Of a DNA stretch of 12,633 nt, positions 1 to 6,668 are shown in pieces (positions within the stretch are counted from its first letter, which is position 1; every line of letters starts with the position of its first letter). The notes under the pieces were generated by a model, which was not told the origin of the DNA, ran no database searches, and worked only from the letters and a program-made list of their open reading frames with translations. This DNA comes from Anaerolineae bacterium. Its GTDB lineage: Bacteria; Chloroflexota; Anaerolineae; B4-G1; SLSP01. The DNA lies in NCBI GenBank assembly GCA_016928755.1, contig JAFGKB010000315.1, forward strand, positions 1 to 12,633. Direction: 5' to 3'. The position numbers and the translations under genes were made by a program.

Positions 1-137
1 CCCATTGCATCCACATGCATCTCATCCACATACGCTTCAATCAGTGGGCGCAAAAGTTGCCTTATGGCACTCTCATGGCCGGAAAGTGCAATCGTATTCG
101 ATAGTTTCTCAAGCGTCTCAAAAAGATACTCTTTCAT
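1..137 (-). CDS. M42 family metallopeptidase, N-terminal fragment (cut by window edge)
   Basis: Reverse-strand reading from an ATG at 137-135 gives 45 codons and runs off the window. The product begins MKEYLFETLEKLSNTIALSG, then HESAIRQLL. This is the typical start of M42 (glutamyl aminopeptidase/endoglucanase-like) dinuclear-metal aminopeptidases and resembles the first residues of the complete M42 gene just upstream. The start lies 4 bases past that gene's stop. A GAAGGA ribosome binding site sits inside the last codons of the upstream gene, so the two are almost certainly cotranscribed and coupled. No metal ligands fall within this fragment, so the family call rests on the N-terminal similarity and on the tandem position. 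It is truncated only by the window, not visibly broken. Confidence 0.75.
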   Translation of the reverse strand, partial: MKEYLFETLEKLSNTIALSGHESAIRQLLRPLIEAYVDEMHVDAM

Positions 138-141
138 AAAT

Positions 142-1203
142 TCATCCTTCAGATATATCATCCCAATGAGGGCGATAATCAGCTTCTAAATCCGTCACAA
201 AGTGTGCCAACAGGCGTGCCGTACGTTCTATATCGCGTAGCGCCACCATCTCGACGGGCTGGTGCATATAACGAATGGGTATGGAAAGTAACCCGGTGGG
301 AATACCTTCACGAGCTACTTGAATTCCCCAGGCATCCGTGCCACTACAACCGGATGCCGGCTCATATTGCCAGGGAATCTCTTCCCGGTTGGCCGCATCG
401 CGTAACCGCTCCACAATTTGCGGGTGGAAATTAGGCCCTATGCCGATAGTCGGCCCTTTATTGATCTCAAAGGTTCCATTCCCGCTGTCGTCGTATTGCG
501 TACTAAAGGTTGCATCAATAGCAATAGCACATTGGGGATTGATGCCATAGGCCCCCGTGATTGCGCCTGTCAATCCCACTTCTTCTTGGACTGTGGCCAC
601 TGCGTAGAAATCCCAGTCATGTTCCCGGTGCTTTAGAATTTCCATAGTTAGTGTCAGTGCAACCACCGAAGCCCGGTTATCCATTGCCTTTCCCGCTACA
701 AACTTATTCTTCAACTCACTCAGTGGTGGCGTGAATGTAATCGGGTCGCCAATGCGTACCCATTGCTTAACCTCTGCTTCCGGTAATCCCACATCGACAA
801 AAATTTTATCCCAGGCCGGTATCGTGGACCGCTCCTCCGGTAACAGGACATGGGGTGGGCGCATCCCGATAGTACCGTGTAGCTCACGCTTCCCATGTAC
901 AATGACTTCTTGTCCTAGTAAGATACGGCGATCTATACCGCCTATGGCGTGAATACGTAAAAAACCCTTTTCAATCCCGGTCACCAAAAGCGCGATTTCA
1001 TCCATATGTGCCGCCCCCATTATTGCCGGGCGTGGCGTCTCACTCTTGCCCCGTTGTAGTGCGATAAGATTGCCTAGCGTATCACAGCGTATCTCATCGG
1101 CCAATGGCTCCCAGAGTGCGTGAATGATCTCTCGGGTAGTTGTCTCATATCCAGATGGCCCGGGGCTACCGGCTATCTTTCTTAATAGTTCCAGTGTTTC
1201 CAA
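142..1203 (-). CDS. M42 family metallopeptidase (zinc/cobalt aminopeptidase)
   Basis: A cytosolic dinuclear-metal aminopeptidase of 353 residues, the usual length for M42, expected to trim N-terminal residues from short peptides. All expected metal and catalytic residues are visible: His66 and Asp68 in AHMDE, Asp175 in AMDNRAS, Glu207-Glu208 in VQEEVG, Asp230 in AIDAT, and His314 in YMHQPVE. I choose the TTG start at 1203-1201 because a good GGAG ribosome binding site lies 5 bases upstream and the protein then begins METLELLRKIAGSPGPSGYE, as in the family. The open frame continues upstream to 1599, but that part is a low-complexity out-of-frame reading of the Thr/Pro-rich gene and is not coding here. 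The gene sits 41 bases after that gene and 4 bases before a second M42 gene. Paralogous M42 subunits are known to form dodecameric shells, so a mixed complex is possible but is inference. Confidence 0.92.
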   Translation of the reverse strand: METLELLRKIAGSPGPSGYETTTREIIHALWEPLADEIRCDTLGNLIALQRGKSETPRPAIMGAAHMDEIALLVTGIEKGFLRIHAIGGIDRRILLGQEVIVHGKRELHGTIGMRPPHVLLPEERSTIPAWDKIFVDVGLPEAEVKQWVRIGDPITFTPPLSELKNKFVAGKAMDNRASVVALTLTMEILKHREHDWDFYAVATVQEEVGLTGAITGAYGINPQCAIAIDATFSTQYDDSGNGTFEINKGPTIGIGPNFHPQIVERLRDAANREEIPWQYEPASGCSGTDAWGIQVAREGIPTGLLSIPIRYMHQPVEMVALRDIERTARLLAHFVTDLEADYRPHWDDISEG

Positions 1204-1221
1204 GATTTCTCCTTTCAAGAT

Positions 1222-1236
1222 TCCCCTCCAGGGGGA
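1222..1236 (-). other. Short hairpin between the Thr/Pro-rich gene and the M42 gene
   Basis: A 5-bp stem (TCCCC paired with GGGGA, 5-base loop) lies in the 41-base spacer just upstream of the M42 ribosome binding site. No T-tract follows it on the transcribed strand, so it is not a convincing terminator. It could tune translation or mRNA stability, or be chance. Confidence 0.25.
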
Positions 1237-1244
1237 CTTTTCTG

Positions 1245-1835
1245 TTAATTGGGATTTGCGGTAGGTGGCACTATCGTAATCTCTGGTGGCAGCGTAATCA
1301 CTGGCCGCGTTGGTACCGCCGTCTCGGTCGGTGCGACCGATGGCTCTGGTGTTGGTGTGAATGTGATTACCGGCGTCGGAACATCCCGCGTCGCTGTCGG
1401 TGTTAGGGTCTCCAACACGATAGTTGGCAGTACTGTCCCCCCTGGTGTCGCCGTCGGTGTATTTGTATGGGTCGGAGTTGGCGTTGGGGTCGCTTCTTCC
1501 GTACTGGTGGCAGTTGGTTGCGGTGTCTGGGTTGGCGTATCTGTGGGTAACGGTGTGTCGGTTGGTAGTGGCGTCGGCGTCTTTGTCGGTGGGAACCACT
1601 GTGTCGGTGTGGGCTGCAACGTGCGTGGTATCTCCGTCCCTGGGCCTACCAGATAAGGCGTCTCTGTGGCGGCCAGAGTCGGTGTTGTTGTTACCGTTGG
1701 CGTAGGCGTTGCAGTTGGCTCTGAAGAAGGCTTAAGTGCCAGTGCAATAAATCCCAAGCAATAACATGGGATTGTCGCTAAAATAACAGCAATCAAAATC
1801 GTGTAAATAGGTTTCTGTGAGCGTAGACTCTCCAT
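1245..1835 (-). CDS. Thr/Pro-rich single-pass membrane-anchored protein, function unknown
   Basis: A 196-residue protein with a short basic N-terminus (MESLRSQKP), one hydrophobic segment at about residues 9-34, and then about 160 residues of low complexity dominated by TPTPT, PTDTP and PTATP repeats. The layout suggests a signal anchor with an extended extracytoplasmic stalk, possibly O-glycosylated or wall-spanning. No catalytic domain is recognisable. I choose the ATG at 1835-1833 because GGGGG precedes it at normal spacing. The longer frame to 1880 would start inside the spacer of the promoter at 1864-1891, so it would not be on the transcript. It is the first gene ahead of two M42 aminopeptidase genes, 41 bases upstream of the first. 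The strong codon-level repetition also makes long antisense frames, which are artefacts. Whether it works with the peptidases is unknown. Confidence 0.75.
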   Translation of the reverse strand: MESLRSQKPIYTILIAVILATIPCYCLGFIALALKPSSEPTATPTPTVTTTPTLAATETPYLVGPGTEIPRTLQPTPTQWFPPTKTPTPLPTDTPLPTDTPTQTPQPTATSTEEATPTPTPTHTNTPTATPGGTVLPTIVLETLTPTATRDVPTPVITFTPTPEPSVAPTETAVPTRPVITLPPEITIVPPTANPN

Positions 1836-1863
1836 CTTCACCCCCTGTGAGGTCACGCGAAAA

Positions 1864-1891
1864 ATGATAACATCTTTCACATGGTTGTCAA
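1864..1891 (-). promoter_or_regulatory. Sigma70-type promoter for the Thr/Pro-rich gene and M42 genes
   Basis: On the minus strand TTGACA (1891-1886) and TATCAT (1869-1864) are separated by 16 bases. This is a perfect -35 and a 5/6 -10 match. Transcription would start near 1857, about 20 bases ahead of the chosen ATG at 1835, which fits the ribosome binding site and rules out the longer frame. Confidence 0.7.
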
Positions 1892-1916
1892 TGAGATTGA
1901 GGTTTTCTGAAATAAC

Positions 1917-1951
1917 AGTGAGCCTCTGTAAATAAAAAACAGAGGCTCACT
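1917..1951 (-). terminator. Hairpin ending the sugar ABC importer operon
   Basis: A perfect 13-bp inverted repeat (AGTGAGCCTCTGT at 1917-1929, ACAGAGGCTCACT at 1939-1951) encloses a 9-base A/T loop. It lies about 70 bases after the permease stop at 2024 and just upstream of the next promoter. The T-tract after the stem is weak on the minus strand (GTTATTT), so termination efficiency is uncertain, but position and stem quality support a transcript end. Confidence 0.65.
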
Positions 1952-2023
1952 ATAAAAGGTATTGGCGTTATCGGTTGCTCAGTAGTGTCAAAGACTAGCG
2001 CAATCTAAGGCGATAATCAATCA

Positions 2024-2866
2024 CTATCCTTTCACGCCACCCATTGTCAGCCCAGATTCCAGGTAAGTTTGCGCGCTGAGGAATACAATCAGGGTGGGGA
2101 TAGAAATCATCAACGCCCCGGCGGCAAATAGTCCCCAAGGTACAGTCCGGTCACCCGCCAGGCTTACTAATCCGACCGGCAAGGTGTGTAGTTCTTCCTT
2201 ACCCGGAAGCATAACTTGGGCCATAATATACTCGTTCCACCCGGCCAGGAAACCAAATAATGCTGTGACTGCCAGCGCGGGTCGCGCTAAGGGCAACGCA
2301 ATCTGGACAAATGCCTGGATCGGCCCGGCCCCGTCAATCATAGCCGCCTCTTCCAAATCCACCGGGATCGTATCAAAATATCCTTTTAAGTTCCAGGTGG
2401 TAAAGACCAGGGTCCCGGCGGAGTAAGCAAAGATTAGGCCCAAATGTGACCCAAATAGACCTATACTGCGTAAAATCTGTGTGATAGGCACCAGGGCCAA
2501 CACTCCCGGGAAGGCATTGATCGCCAGGAAGAGGATCAACAAAGCTTCCCGGCCCTTAAATTGGAACCTGGAAAAAGCGAATGCCCCGGTAGTCGCCAAC
2601 GATACACAGAGCACGGTTGTCAAGCTGGCAACATAGAAACTGTTCTTCAACCAGATGATGAAGTCTTCCTCAAATAACAGCCGCTGAAAATTCTCCCAGG
2701 TTATATCCTGGGGGAAAAACATACTGACCAGGTCCAGTGCTAACAAACGTTGTCCGGGACGCACCGAGGCCAGGGCCATAAACCAAACGGGATAGATAGC
2801 GATAAGCACGGCGATGATAATAGTTGCATAGAGAATAATTGTAGCTAGTTTGCTGGGCTTGCTCAT
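2024..2866 (-). CDS. Sugar ABC transporter permease, MalG type
   Basis: One of the two membrane subunits of a carbohydrate importer (CUT1 type). It has 280 residues, the usual length, with about six predicted membrane helices starting near residues 8-30. The coupling-helix EAA motif is clear at residues 172-196 (EEAAMIDGA...IALPLARP), where the ATPase docks. The C-terminus GLTMGGVKG is typical of MalG-like permeases. Its ATG at 2866-2864 overlaps the stop of the upstream permease by four bases (ATGA), and GGAG sits 7 bases upstream, showing translational coupling. It forms a heterodimer with the upstream permease and receives substrate from the binding lipoprotein encoded first in the operon. 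No ATPase gene lies in the window, so a shared MalK/MsmX-like ATPase encoded elsewhere is expected (inference). Substrate cannot be fixed from sequence. Confidence 0.93.
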   Translation of the reverse strand: MSKPSKLATIILYATIIIAVLIAIYPVWFMALASVRPGQRLLALDLVSMFFPQDITWENFQRLLFEEDFIIWLKNSFYVASLTTVLCVSLATTGAFAFSRFQFKGREALLILFLAINAFPGVLALVPITQILRSIGLFGSHLGLIFAYSAGTLVFTTWNLKGYFDTIPVDLEEAAMIDGAGPIQAFVQIALPLARPALAVTALFGFLAGWNEYIMAQVMLPGKEELHTLPVGLVSLAGDRTVPWGLFAAGALMISIPTLIVFLSAQTYLESGLTMGGVKG

Positions 2867-4035
2867 TCGTAAGCTCCTTTCGTAATCTGCGTCATACGCA
2901 TACTGACAAGTGTGGCTGCAAATAGCAACAGGAACACCACCACCGCAAAAGCCCCGGTTGCACCGTAACGGTCGGTGCGGAATGCTTTGTAGGCATAGAG
3001 CATCACGAACTCTGTGGCCCCCGGCTTCCCGGCGCCACGGATTGGGCCACCCTGTGTGACCAGCCAGACGGTGTTAAACATCTGGAATGTCGTGATAGAA
3101 CTTAGCACAATAGCCGGCATAACCGCCGGGCGCAGTAGGGGGATTGTGATTTGAGTGAGCTTTTGCCACCATGTTGCACCGTCTACATCTGCCGCTTCGT
3201 ATTGGTCGCGAGGAATAGCTTGCAATGCGCCGAGGATAATCGTCATAAAGAAGGGATATGACAGCCAAATATTGATGATCACGACAGCGACAAAAGCGAG
3301 CAAGTCCTGCTGAAGCCATGCCGGTCCCTCAATTCCAAAAACGCTTAGTAATTGGTTAATCGTACCGCTCTCATCCCGGAAGAAGAATTCCCAAATTTTC
3401 GCCGTAATATAGTTTGGCACTGCCCACGGGAGAATCAGGATCGTGCGGAATATTCCCTTGCCCTTGATAGCATCATTATTAAGAATGAGTGCTAAAATGC
3501 CACCCGTCAGAATAAAGAATGGCATACAGGCCATAACATAGAGAACCGTCCTGAACATCACAATAAAGAAATCCCCGGTATTCATCAACTGGTCAATAGC
3601 ATTACTTAAATTAAGGACATACCAGATTCCCACACTGCCACCCATACCGACTAACCACCACCACCAGGTATCGGGTGGACTCAGATTACTCTTGCGAACA
3701 CGTTCGATAAGCAAGTAGGTTATCACGAGGGGGGCGATTAAGATTACAATTTTTAACCAGGAAAGCAGAGATTCCGGCGTTACTAAGGGTCCGAATAAAT
3801 CCGTATAGTTTTTTAAGATCGGACTCTGCCAACAGTATGTACCTTGAGCTTCTGTGGTACATGCGAAAATACCTTCCGTTGGTGGATTGTAATGGAAGCG
3901 ATTGCGATTTGTAAATGAGATAAAAACATTGTAAAGGATTGGATACAGACTGATAAGAAAAACACTAATAAGTGTCGGCAAAACAAACAACGAAATAATA
4001 GCTACCTTCTTCCAACCTCGGAAAGTGGTTGCCAT
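2863..4035 (-). CDS. Sugar ABC transporter permease, MalF type
   Basis: The partner permease of the carbohydrate importer, 390 residues. The EAA motif is at residues 279-303 (YEAADVDGA...ITIPLLRP). At 390 residues it is longer than the roughly 300 of many CUT1 MalF-like subunits. The extra length lies near the N-terminus: helix 1 at about 11-36, then an exposed stretch (about 42-90) with two cysteines (Cys59, Cys68), then two extra hydrophobic segments (about 93-110 and 123-143) before the conserved core. This recalls the eight-helix enterobacterial MalF but with a much shorter loop. The ATG at 4035-4033 has a strong AGGAGG site 6 bases upstream. It follows the binding-protein gene after 142 bases containing two hairpins, so its expression is probably set below that of the binding protein. 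It overlaps the MalG-type gene by four bases. Confidence 0.92.
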   Translation of the reverse strand: MATTFRGWKKVAIISLFVLPTLISVFLISLYPILYNVFISFTNRNRFHYNPPTEGIFACTTEAQGTYCWQSPILKNYTDLFGPLVTPESLLSWLKIVILIAPLVITYLLIERVRKSNLSPPDTWWWWLVGMGGSVGIWYVLNLSNAIDQLMNTGDFFIVMFRTVLYVMACMPFFILTGGILALILNNDAIKGKGIFRTILILPWAVPNYITAKIWEFFFRDESGTINQLLSVFGIEGPAWLQQDLLAFVAVVIINIWLSYPFFMTIILGALQAIPRDQYEAADVDGATWWQKLTQITIPLLRPAVMPAIVLSSITTFQMFNTVWLVTQGGPIRGAGKPGATEFVMLYAYKAFRTDRYGATGAFAVVVFLLLFAATLVSMRMTQITKGAYE

Positions 4036-4051
4036 AAAATTCCTCCTGTTG

Positions 4052-4086
4052 AAAAAAAGACCCTATCCCACATAGATTGGGCAGGG
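4052..4086 (-). terminator. Intra-operon terminator/attenuator upstream of the MalF-type gene
   Basis: On the minus strand an imperfect stem, CCCTGCCCA (4086-4078) against TGGGATAGGG (4070-4061), is followed directly by TCTTTTTTT (4060-4052). That is the layout of an intrinsic terminator. It lies after the binding-protein gene and just before the permease ribosome binding site, so partial readthrough is the likely role. Confidence 0.6.
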
Positions 4087-4132
4087 CCATTGATTTTAGT
4101 TAAGGTTGAATTAAATAACTTTAGATTCATGT

Positions 4133-4160
4133 AGAGGTGGGGAAAAACTTCCCCACCTCT
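4133..4160 (-). other. Perfect 12-bp hairpin just after the binding-protein stop
   Basis: AGAGGTGGGGAA (4133-4144) pairs perfectly with TTCCCCACCTCT (4149-4160) around a 4-base loop, 17 bases past the binding-protein stop codon. No T-tract follows on the transcribed strand, so it is more likely an mRNA 3'-end stabiliser than a terminator. It works in tandem with the T-tract hairpin at 4052-4086. Confidence 0.6.
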
Positions 4161-4177
4161 TTAATCGTTGAAGGAAT

Positions 4178-5518
4178 TTACTGCATCTCAGCGACGCATG
4201 TTTCAATGGCTGTCTGGGCGTCATCCATTGCTTCGGTTGGCCCTTGAGAACCGTTCCACAGTGAAGTGGTCGCATCGCCTACAGGCCCCCATTGGCAATC
4301 AATGTAGGGGTGATTGGGCATTGGGGTACCACGGTTTAGAGACTCGCCAAACATAGCGACGGTGTAGAGTGCCTGAACTTCGGCATCGTTCAAAGCTTCG
4401 CTATTTGCGGGAATGGTCTTGTTGACCAAGGAGAGCCGCTTTTGAACTTCCGCGCTACCGAAGAACTTCATAACTTCGATGGCGGCTTCTGCGTTACCCC
4501 GGTCAACAGCGTTCGGTGTCAACATGAAGAGCTTGATACCGACGAAGGGGCTACCCATTGGGGCGATACCGTAGTTGAAGCCGGCGGCTTCAAGGTCGGC
4601 GATAGCCCACGGGCCGGTCCACCACATAGCTGCTTGTCCCTCGGTGAGCATAGCCTGGCAAATTTCGTGGCTGGTCTCAGCGGGAGCAACTTCGCGGAAC
4701 TCATTCATCCACTCAGCCGCAGCATAACCCTCTGGGGTATTCATGAAAACGGAGCCTTGGTCGTCAATGTAACCACCGAACTTGCTCATACCATTACCGA
4801 AGTAAACAGGGGCGACGTGGTAAGCATCGGGGTTACCGAGACCCTGATTACAAAGATAGTACATATCAGGATTCTCTTCGCGGAAAGCGGCCGCTTTGGC
4901 CAAGAGGTCGTCGAAATCCTCGGGGTTGGGCAGATTTTCTTCTGTAACCAAGTCTTTATTGTAAACTAAAGCAATACCTTCCTGGGATTCGGGGATGCCC
5001 CAAACCTGGTCATTCCAAACCATAGCCTTAGCAGCCGCTGGCTCGTAAGTGTCATCCAGATAAGCCTGGTCTACCCATTCATCAATAGCAACAATGTTGC
5101 CCACTAGAGCATTGCGTCCAACCTGGTCTTGCACCCACTGCATAATATCGGGGCCTTCGCCGGCGGGAATCGCTACTGCTAATGCATCTGACAGGTCATC
5201 AACCTTGGCCAGCTCAATTTTAATATCATCACGGGAAGCGTTAAACTCTTCAGTAATCTTCTCATACTCTTCGAGATAAGCGCCGTCCCAACCGTGCCAT
5301 ACGGTGATGACAGTGGCCTCAGCGGCCGGTTCTTCTGTTGGTTCCTCAGTTGCTTCCTCGGTTGCTTCTTCCGTGGGTTCTTCAGTTGCAACAGGTTCAA
5401 CTTCTTCCTCGGTCGCCACAGGGGCCGGCTCCTCAGTGGCCGCTGGGCCACCACAACCGGACAGCACTATGCTGACCAACACCAACAAAGAGAGCAAAGC
5501 AAATAACTTGTTTTTCAT
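4178..5518 (-). CDS. Extracellular sugar-binding lipoprotein of ABC importer (MalE-like, SBP family 1)
   Basis: The substrate-binding subunit of the importer, 446 residues. The lipoprotein signal peptide has a basic start (MKNK), a hydrophobic core, and the lipobox Leu19-Ser-Gly-Cys22, so the mature protein is lipid-anchored at Cys22. A low-complexity linker of ATEEP/TEEATEEPTEEP units spans about residues 26-68. The folded domain begins at ITVWHGWDG (about 71-79), a family-1 solute-binding hallmark. I choose the ATG at 5518-5516 because AAGGAGGAG lies just upstream; the frame extends to 5539 but would bury that site. It is the first gene after the promoter at 5604-5632 and precedes the two permease genes. 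Maltose, maltodextrin or another oligosaccharide is plausible, but the sugar cannot be assigned. The Thr/Glu-rich tether is common in such lipoproteins of Chloroflexota (knowledge of the group, not provable here). Confidence 0.93.
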   Translation of the reverse strand: MKNKLFALLSLLVLVSIVLSGCGGPAATEEPAPVATEEEVEPVATEEPTEEATEEATEEPTEEPAAEATVITVWHGWDGAYLEEYEKITEEFNASRDDIKIELAKVDDLSDALAVAIPAGEGPDIMQWVQDQVGRNALVGNIVAIDEWVDQAYLDDTYEPAAAKAMVWNDQVWGIPESQEGIALVYNKDLVTEENLPNPEDFDDLLAKAAAFREENPDMYYLCNQGLGNPDAYHVAPVYFGNGMSKFGGYIDDQGSVFMNTPEGYAAAEWMNEFREVAPAETSHEICQAMLTEGQAAMWWTGPWAIADLEAAGFNYGIAPMGSPFVGIKLFMLTPNAVDRGNAEAAIEVMKFFGSAEVQKRLSLVNKTIPANSEALNDAEVQALYTVAMFGESLNRGTPMPNHPYIDCQWGPVGDATTSLWNGSQGPTEAMDDAQTAIETCVAEMQ

Positions 5519-5571
5519 ATAAATCTCCTCCTTAAACAAATATTAAGTTGCGGTACAACATATATCGCGGA

Positions 5572-5596
5572 GTTTCTCCTCTGTGTAAGGAGAAAC
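5572..5596 (-). promoter_or_regulatory. Hairpin/inverted repeat at the very start of the sugar-operon leader
   Basis: GTTTCTCCT (5572-5580) and AGGAGAAAC (5588-5596) form a perfect 9-bp inverted repeat with a 7-base centre. It begins at about the predicted transcription start (near 5597). It could be a 5' mRNA-stabilising hairpin or, as DNA, an operator for a dimeric repressor placed just downstream of the promoter. Sequence alone does not decide. Confidence 0.55.
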
Positions 5597-5603
5597 CTCT
5601 TGC

Positions 5604-5632
5604 ATCCTATCATACTATCTGTTATTTGTCAA
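5604..5632 (-). promoter_or_regulatory. Sigma70-type promoter of the sugar ABC importer operon
   Basis: On the minus strand TTGACA (5632-5627) and TAGGAT (5609-5604) lie 17 bases apart. The -35 is perfect, the spacer is optimal and the -10 matches 4/6. The predicted start near 5597 leaves a leader of about 80 bases before the binding-protein ATG at 5518. AT-rich sequence upstream (5640-5670) could act as an UP element. Confidence 0.75.
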
Positions 5633-5679
5633 GAACTTTTAACATAGTTAATGAATGGTTAATAAATTCTTACTTTTAT

Positions 5680-5705
5680 CCCCCTTCCCGCGTAGTGGGA
5701 GGGGG
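5680..5705 (-). terminator. Hairpin immediately after the tRNA methyltransferase stop
   Basis: CCCCCTTCCC (5680-5689) pairs with GGGAGGGGG (5697-5705) with one bulged base and a short loop. It sits directly after the stop codon at 5708-5706 and before the sugar-operon promoter. There is no clear T-tract, so it is a probable but weak terminator of the methyltransferase transcript. Confidence 0.45.
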
Positions 5706-6503
5706 TTAGGTCACCGCCGTAATTGCTCTTGAAAACACTAAATAACCTGTGTGGGCCACCATACGATCCACCGGACGTAATCGTGCGGGGACTGCCTTAT
5801 AATGGCGTAGCAAAATCTCCTCAACTTGCATATAACCGAAATTATTTCTTTCCAGTTGCCGCAGCAACACACTGACCTGGTTAGTTGTGGGGAGCAATGC
5901 CCCAAAAAATCCACCGCCTTTAAGTGCAGTGTGGACTTGACTCAAATAGTGCCAGGGTTCCCTGACATCCAAAAACACCACGTCCACATTTTGCTCATCA
6001 AAGCCTTCTTCAATATCACGAACCTTAAAGGTAACATATTCACTTAACCCTACATAATCCAGGTTCTTCCGGGCTAAATTCTGCATTTCTTCCCGGATCT
6101 CGTAGGTATAAATATGACCATGCGGCATTACCATCCGGGCCATCGCTAAAGTTAGCCCGCCACTGCCCGTTCCGGCTTCGATAACTTGCGTGCCTGGCCC
6201 GATATTCATTTGTACCAGGATATAACCAATATCCTTGGGATAAACAATTTGTGTATTTCTCTTTATATTCCGTATCAGATGCTCTAAGGATGGGGGGAGG
6301 AGCGTATAAGCATAACCTATATGCGATAAGACAACATCGCCCCAACAGTGTTTCTCAATAAGATCATCATGTCGTACAACTCCATGATGTGTTTGAGTTT
6401 CGCCACCTTCCCTAATGCGTACAATTAGCTCTTTTTTGTCTTTTCCTACCAATAACAGTAAATCCCCGACTGCAATATACTTCCCTGTTTTTGTGTATTC
6501 CAC
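5706..6503 (-). CDS. trmI: tRNA (adenine(58)-N1)-methyltransferase, TrmI family
   Basis: A SAM-dependent Rossmann-fold methyltransferase of 265 residues that in its family makes m1A58 in the T-loop of tRNA, acting as a homotetramer in the cytosol. An N-terminal beta-rich domain (about 1-85, with GDLLLLVGKDKK) precedes YPKDIGYIL (88-96). The SAM-binding motif I is VIEAGTGSGGLTLAMA (107-122). The catalytic-pocket segment FLDVREPWHYL (177-187) carries Asp179. The conserved C-terminal RLRPVDRMVAHTGYLVFSR (241-259) is present. The start is GTG at 6503-6501: an in-frame TAG lies two codons upstream, and GGGG precedes at a slightly long spacing of about 10 bases. It is divergent from the DarA-like operon, with apparently overlapping promoters in the shared 165-base gap. 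It is followed by a hairpin and is not part of the sugar operon. Confidence 0.93.
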   Translation of the reverse strand: MEYTKTGKYIAVGDLLLLVGKDKKELIVRIREGGETQTHHGVVRHDDLIEKHCWGDVVLSHIGYAYTLLPPSLEHLIRNIKRNTQIVYPKDIGYILVQMNIGPGTQVIEAGTGSGGLTLAMARMVMPHGHIYTYEIREEMQNLARKNLDYVGLSEYVTFKVRDIEEGFDEQNVDVVFLDVREPWHYLSQVHTALKGGGFFGALLPTTNQVSVLLRQLERNNFGYMQVEEILLRHYKAVPARLRPVDRMVAHTGYLVFSRAITAVT

Positions 6504-6549
6504 TAACTAACTTCCCCTTTTAAAACTAGGTGCAACGGATTTGCTTAAA

Positions 6550-6578
6550 AATATAGAACCCCTTTGACTTAATGTTTA
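6550..6578 (-). promoter_or_regulatory. trmI: Possible promoter of the tRNA methyltransferase gene
   Basis: On the minus strand TAAACA (6578-6573, 4/6 match) and TATATT (6555-6550, 5/6 match) are 17 bases apart. The -35 lies inside the spacer of the plus-strand promoter at 6564-6591, so the two divergent promoters would compete for polymerase. It is weaker than the plus-strand one. Confidence 0.4.
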
Positions 6579-6591
6579 GTTCTCGTACAAT
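6564..6591 (+). promoter_or_regulatory. Sigma70-type promoter of the DarA-like/MFS operon
   Basis: TTGACT (6564-6569) and TACAAT (6586-6591) are 16 bases apart, each a 5/6 match. The start would be near 6598, leaving a leader of about 70 bases. A second TATAAT at 6625-6630 with a poor -35 (TTTTCT, 17 bases upstream) might be an additional start. Confidence 0.65.
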
Positions 6592-6668
6592 AATCTCAGG
6601 CTTTTCTAATCGGCGTAAACGGATTATAATCAATAAGCGTAATATCTGCAACTTTCGAGGAAAAACAT

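Noticed and set aside
1204..1599. Long N-terminal extension of the M42 gene (frame open to 1599)
   Set aside because: It overlaps the Thr/Pro-rich gene in another frame, has odd Asp/Asn/Thr-rich composition, and a TTG with a good ribosome binding site at 1203 gives the normal family N-terminus.
1249..1656. Gly/Val-rich plus-strand frame, resembling a repeat protein
   Set aside because: It is the antisense of the Thr-Pro repeat codons (ACN CCN reads as Gly/Val on the other strand). There is no promoter or ribosome binding site, and the minus-strand gene has both.
1250..1730. Possible CRISPR or tandem repeat array
   Set aside because: The repetition is short, irregular and in codon register with a Thr/Pro-rich protein. 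There are no uniform repeats or spacers and no cas genes.
5294..5522. Ser/Val- or Cys/Phe-rich plus-strand frames opposite the lipoprotein linker
   Set aside because: They are shadows of the ATEEP repeat linker on the minus strand. The sense protein has a perfect lipobox and ribosome binding site.
6625..6630. Perfect TATAAT as the main promoter of the DarA-like operon
   Set aside because: The matching -35 (TTTTCT) is poor. The TTGACT/TACAAT pair at 6564-6591 is better balanced; it is kept only as a possible secondary start.
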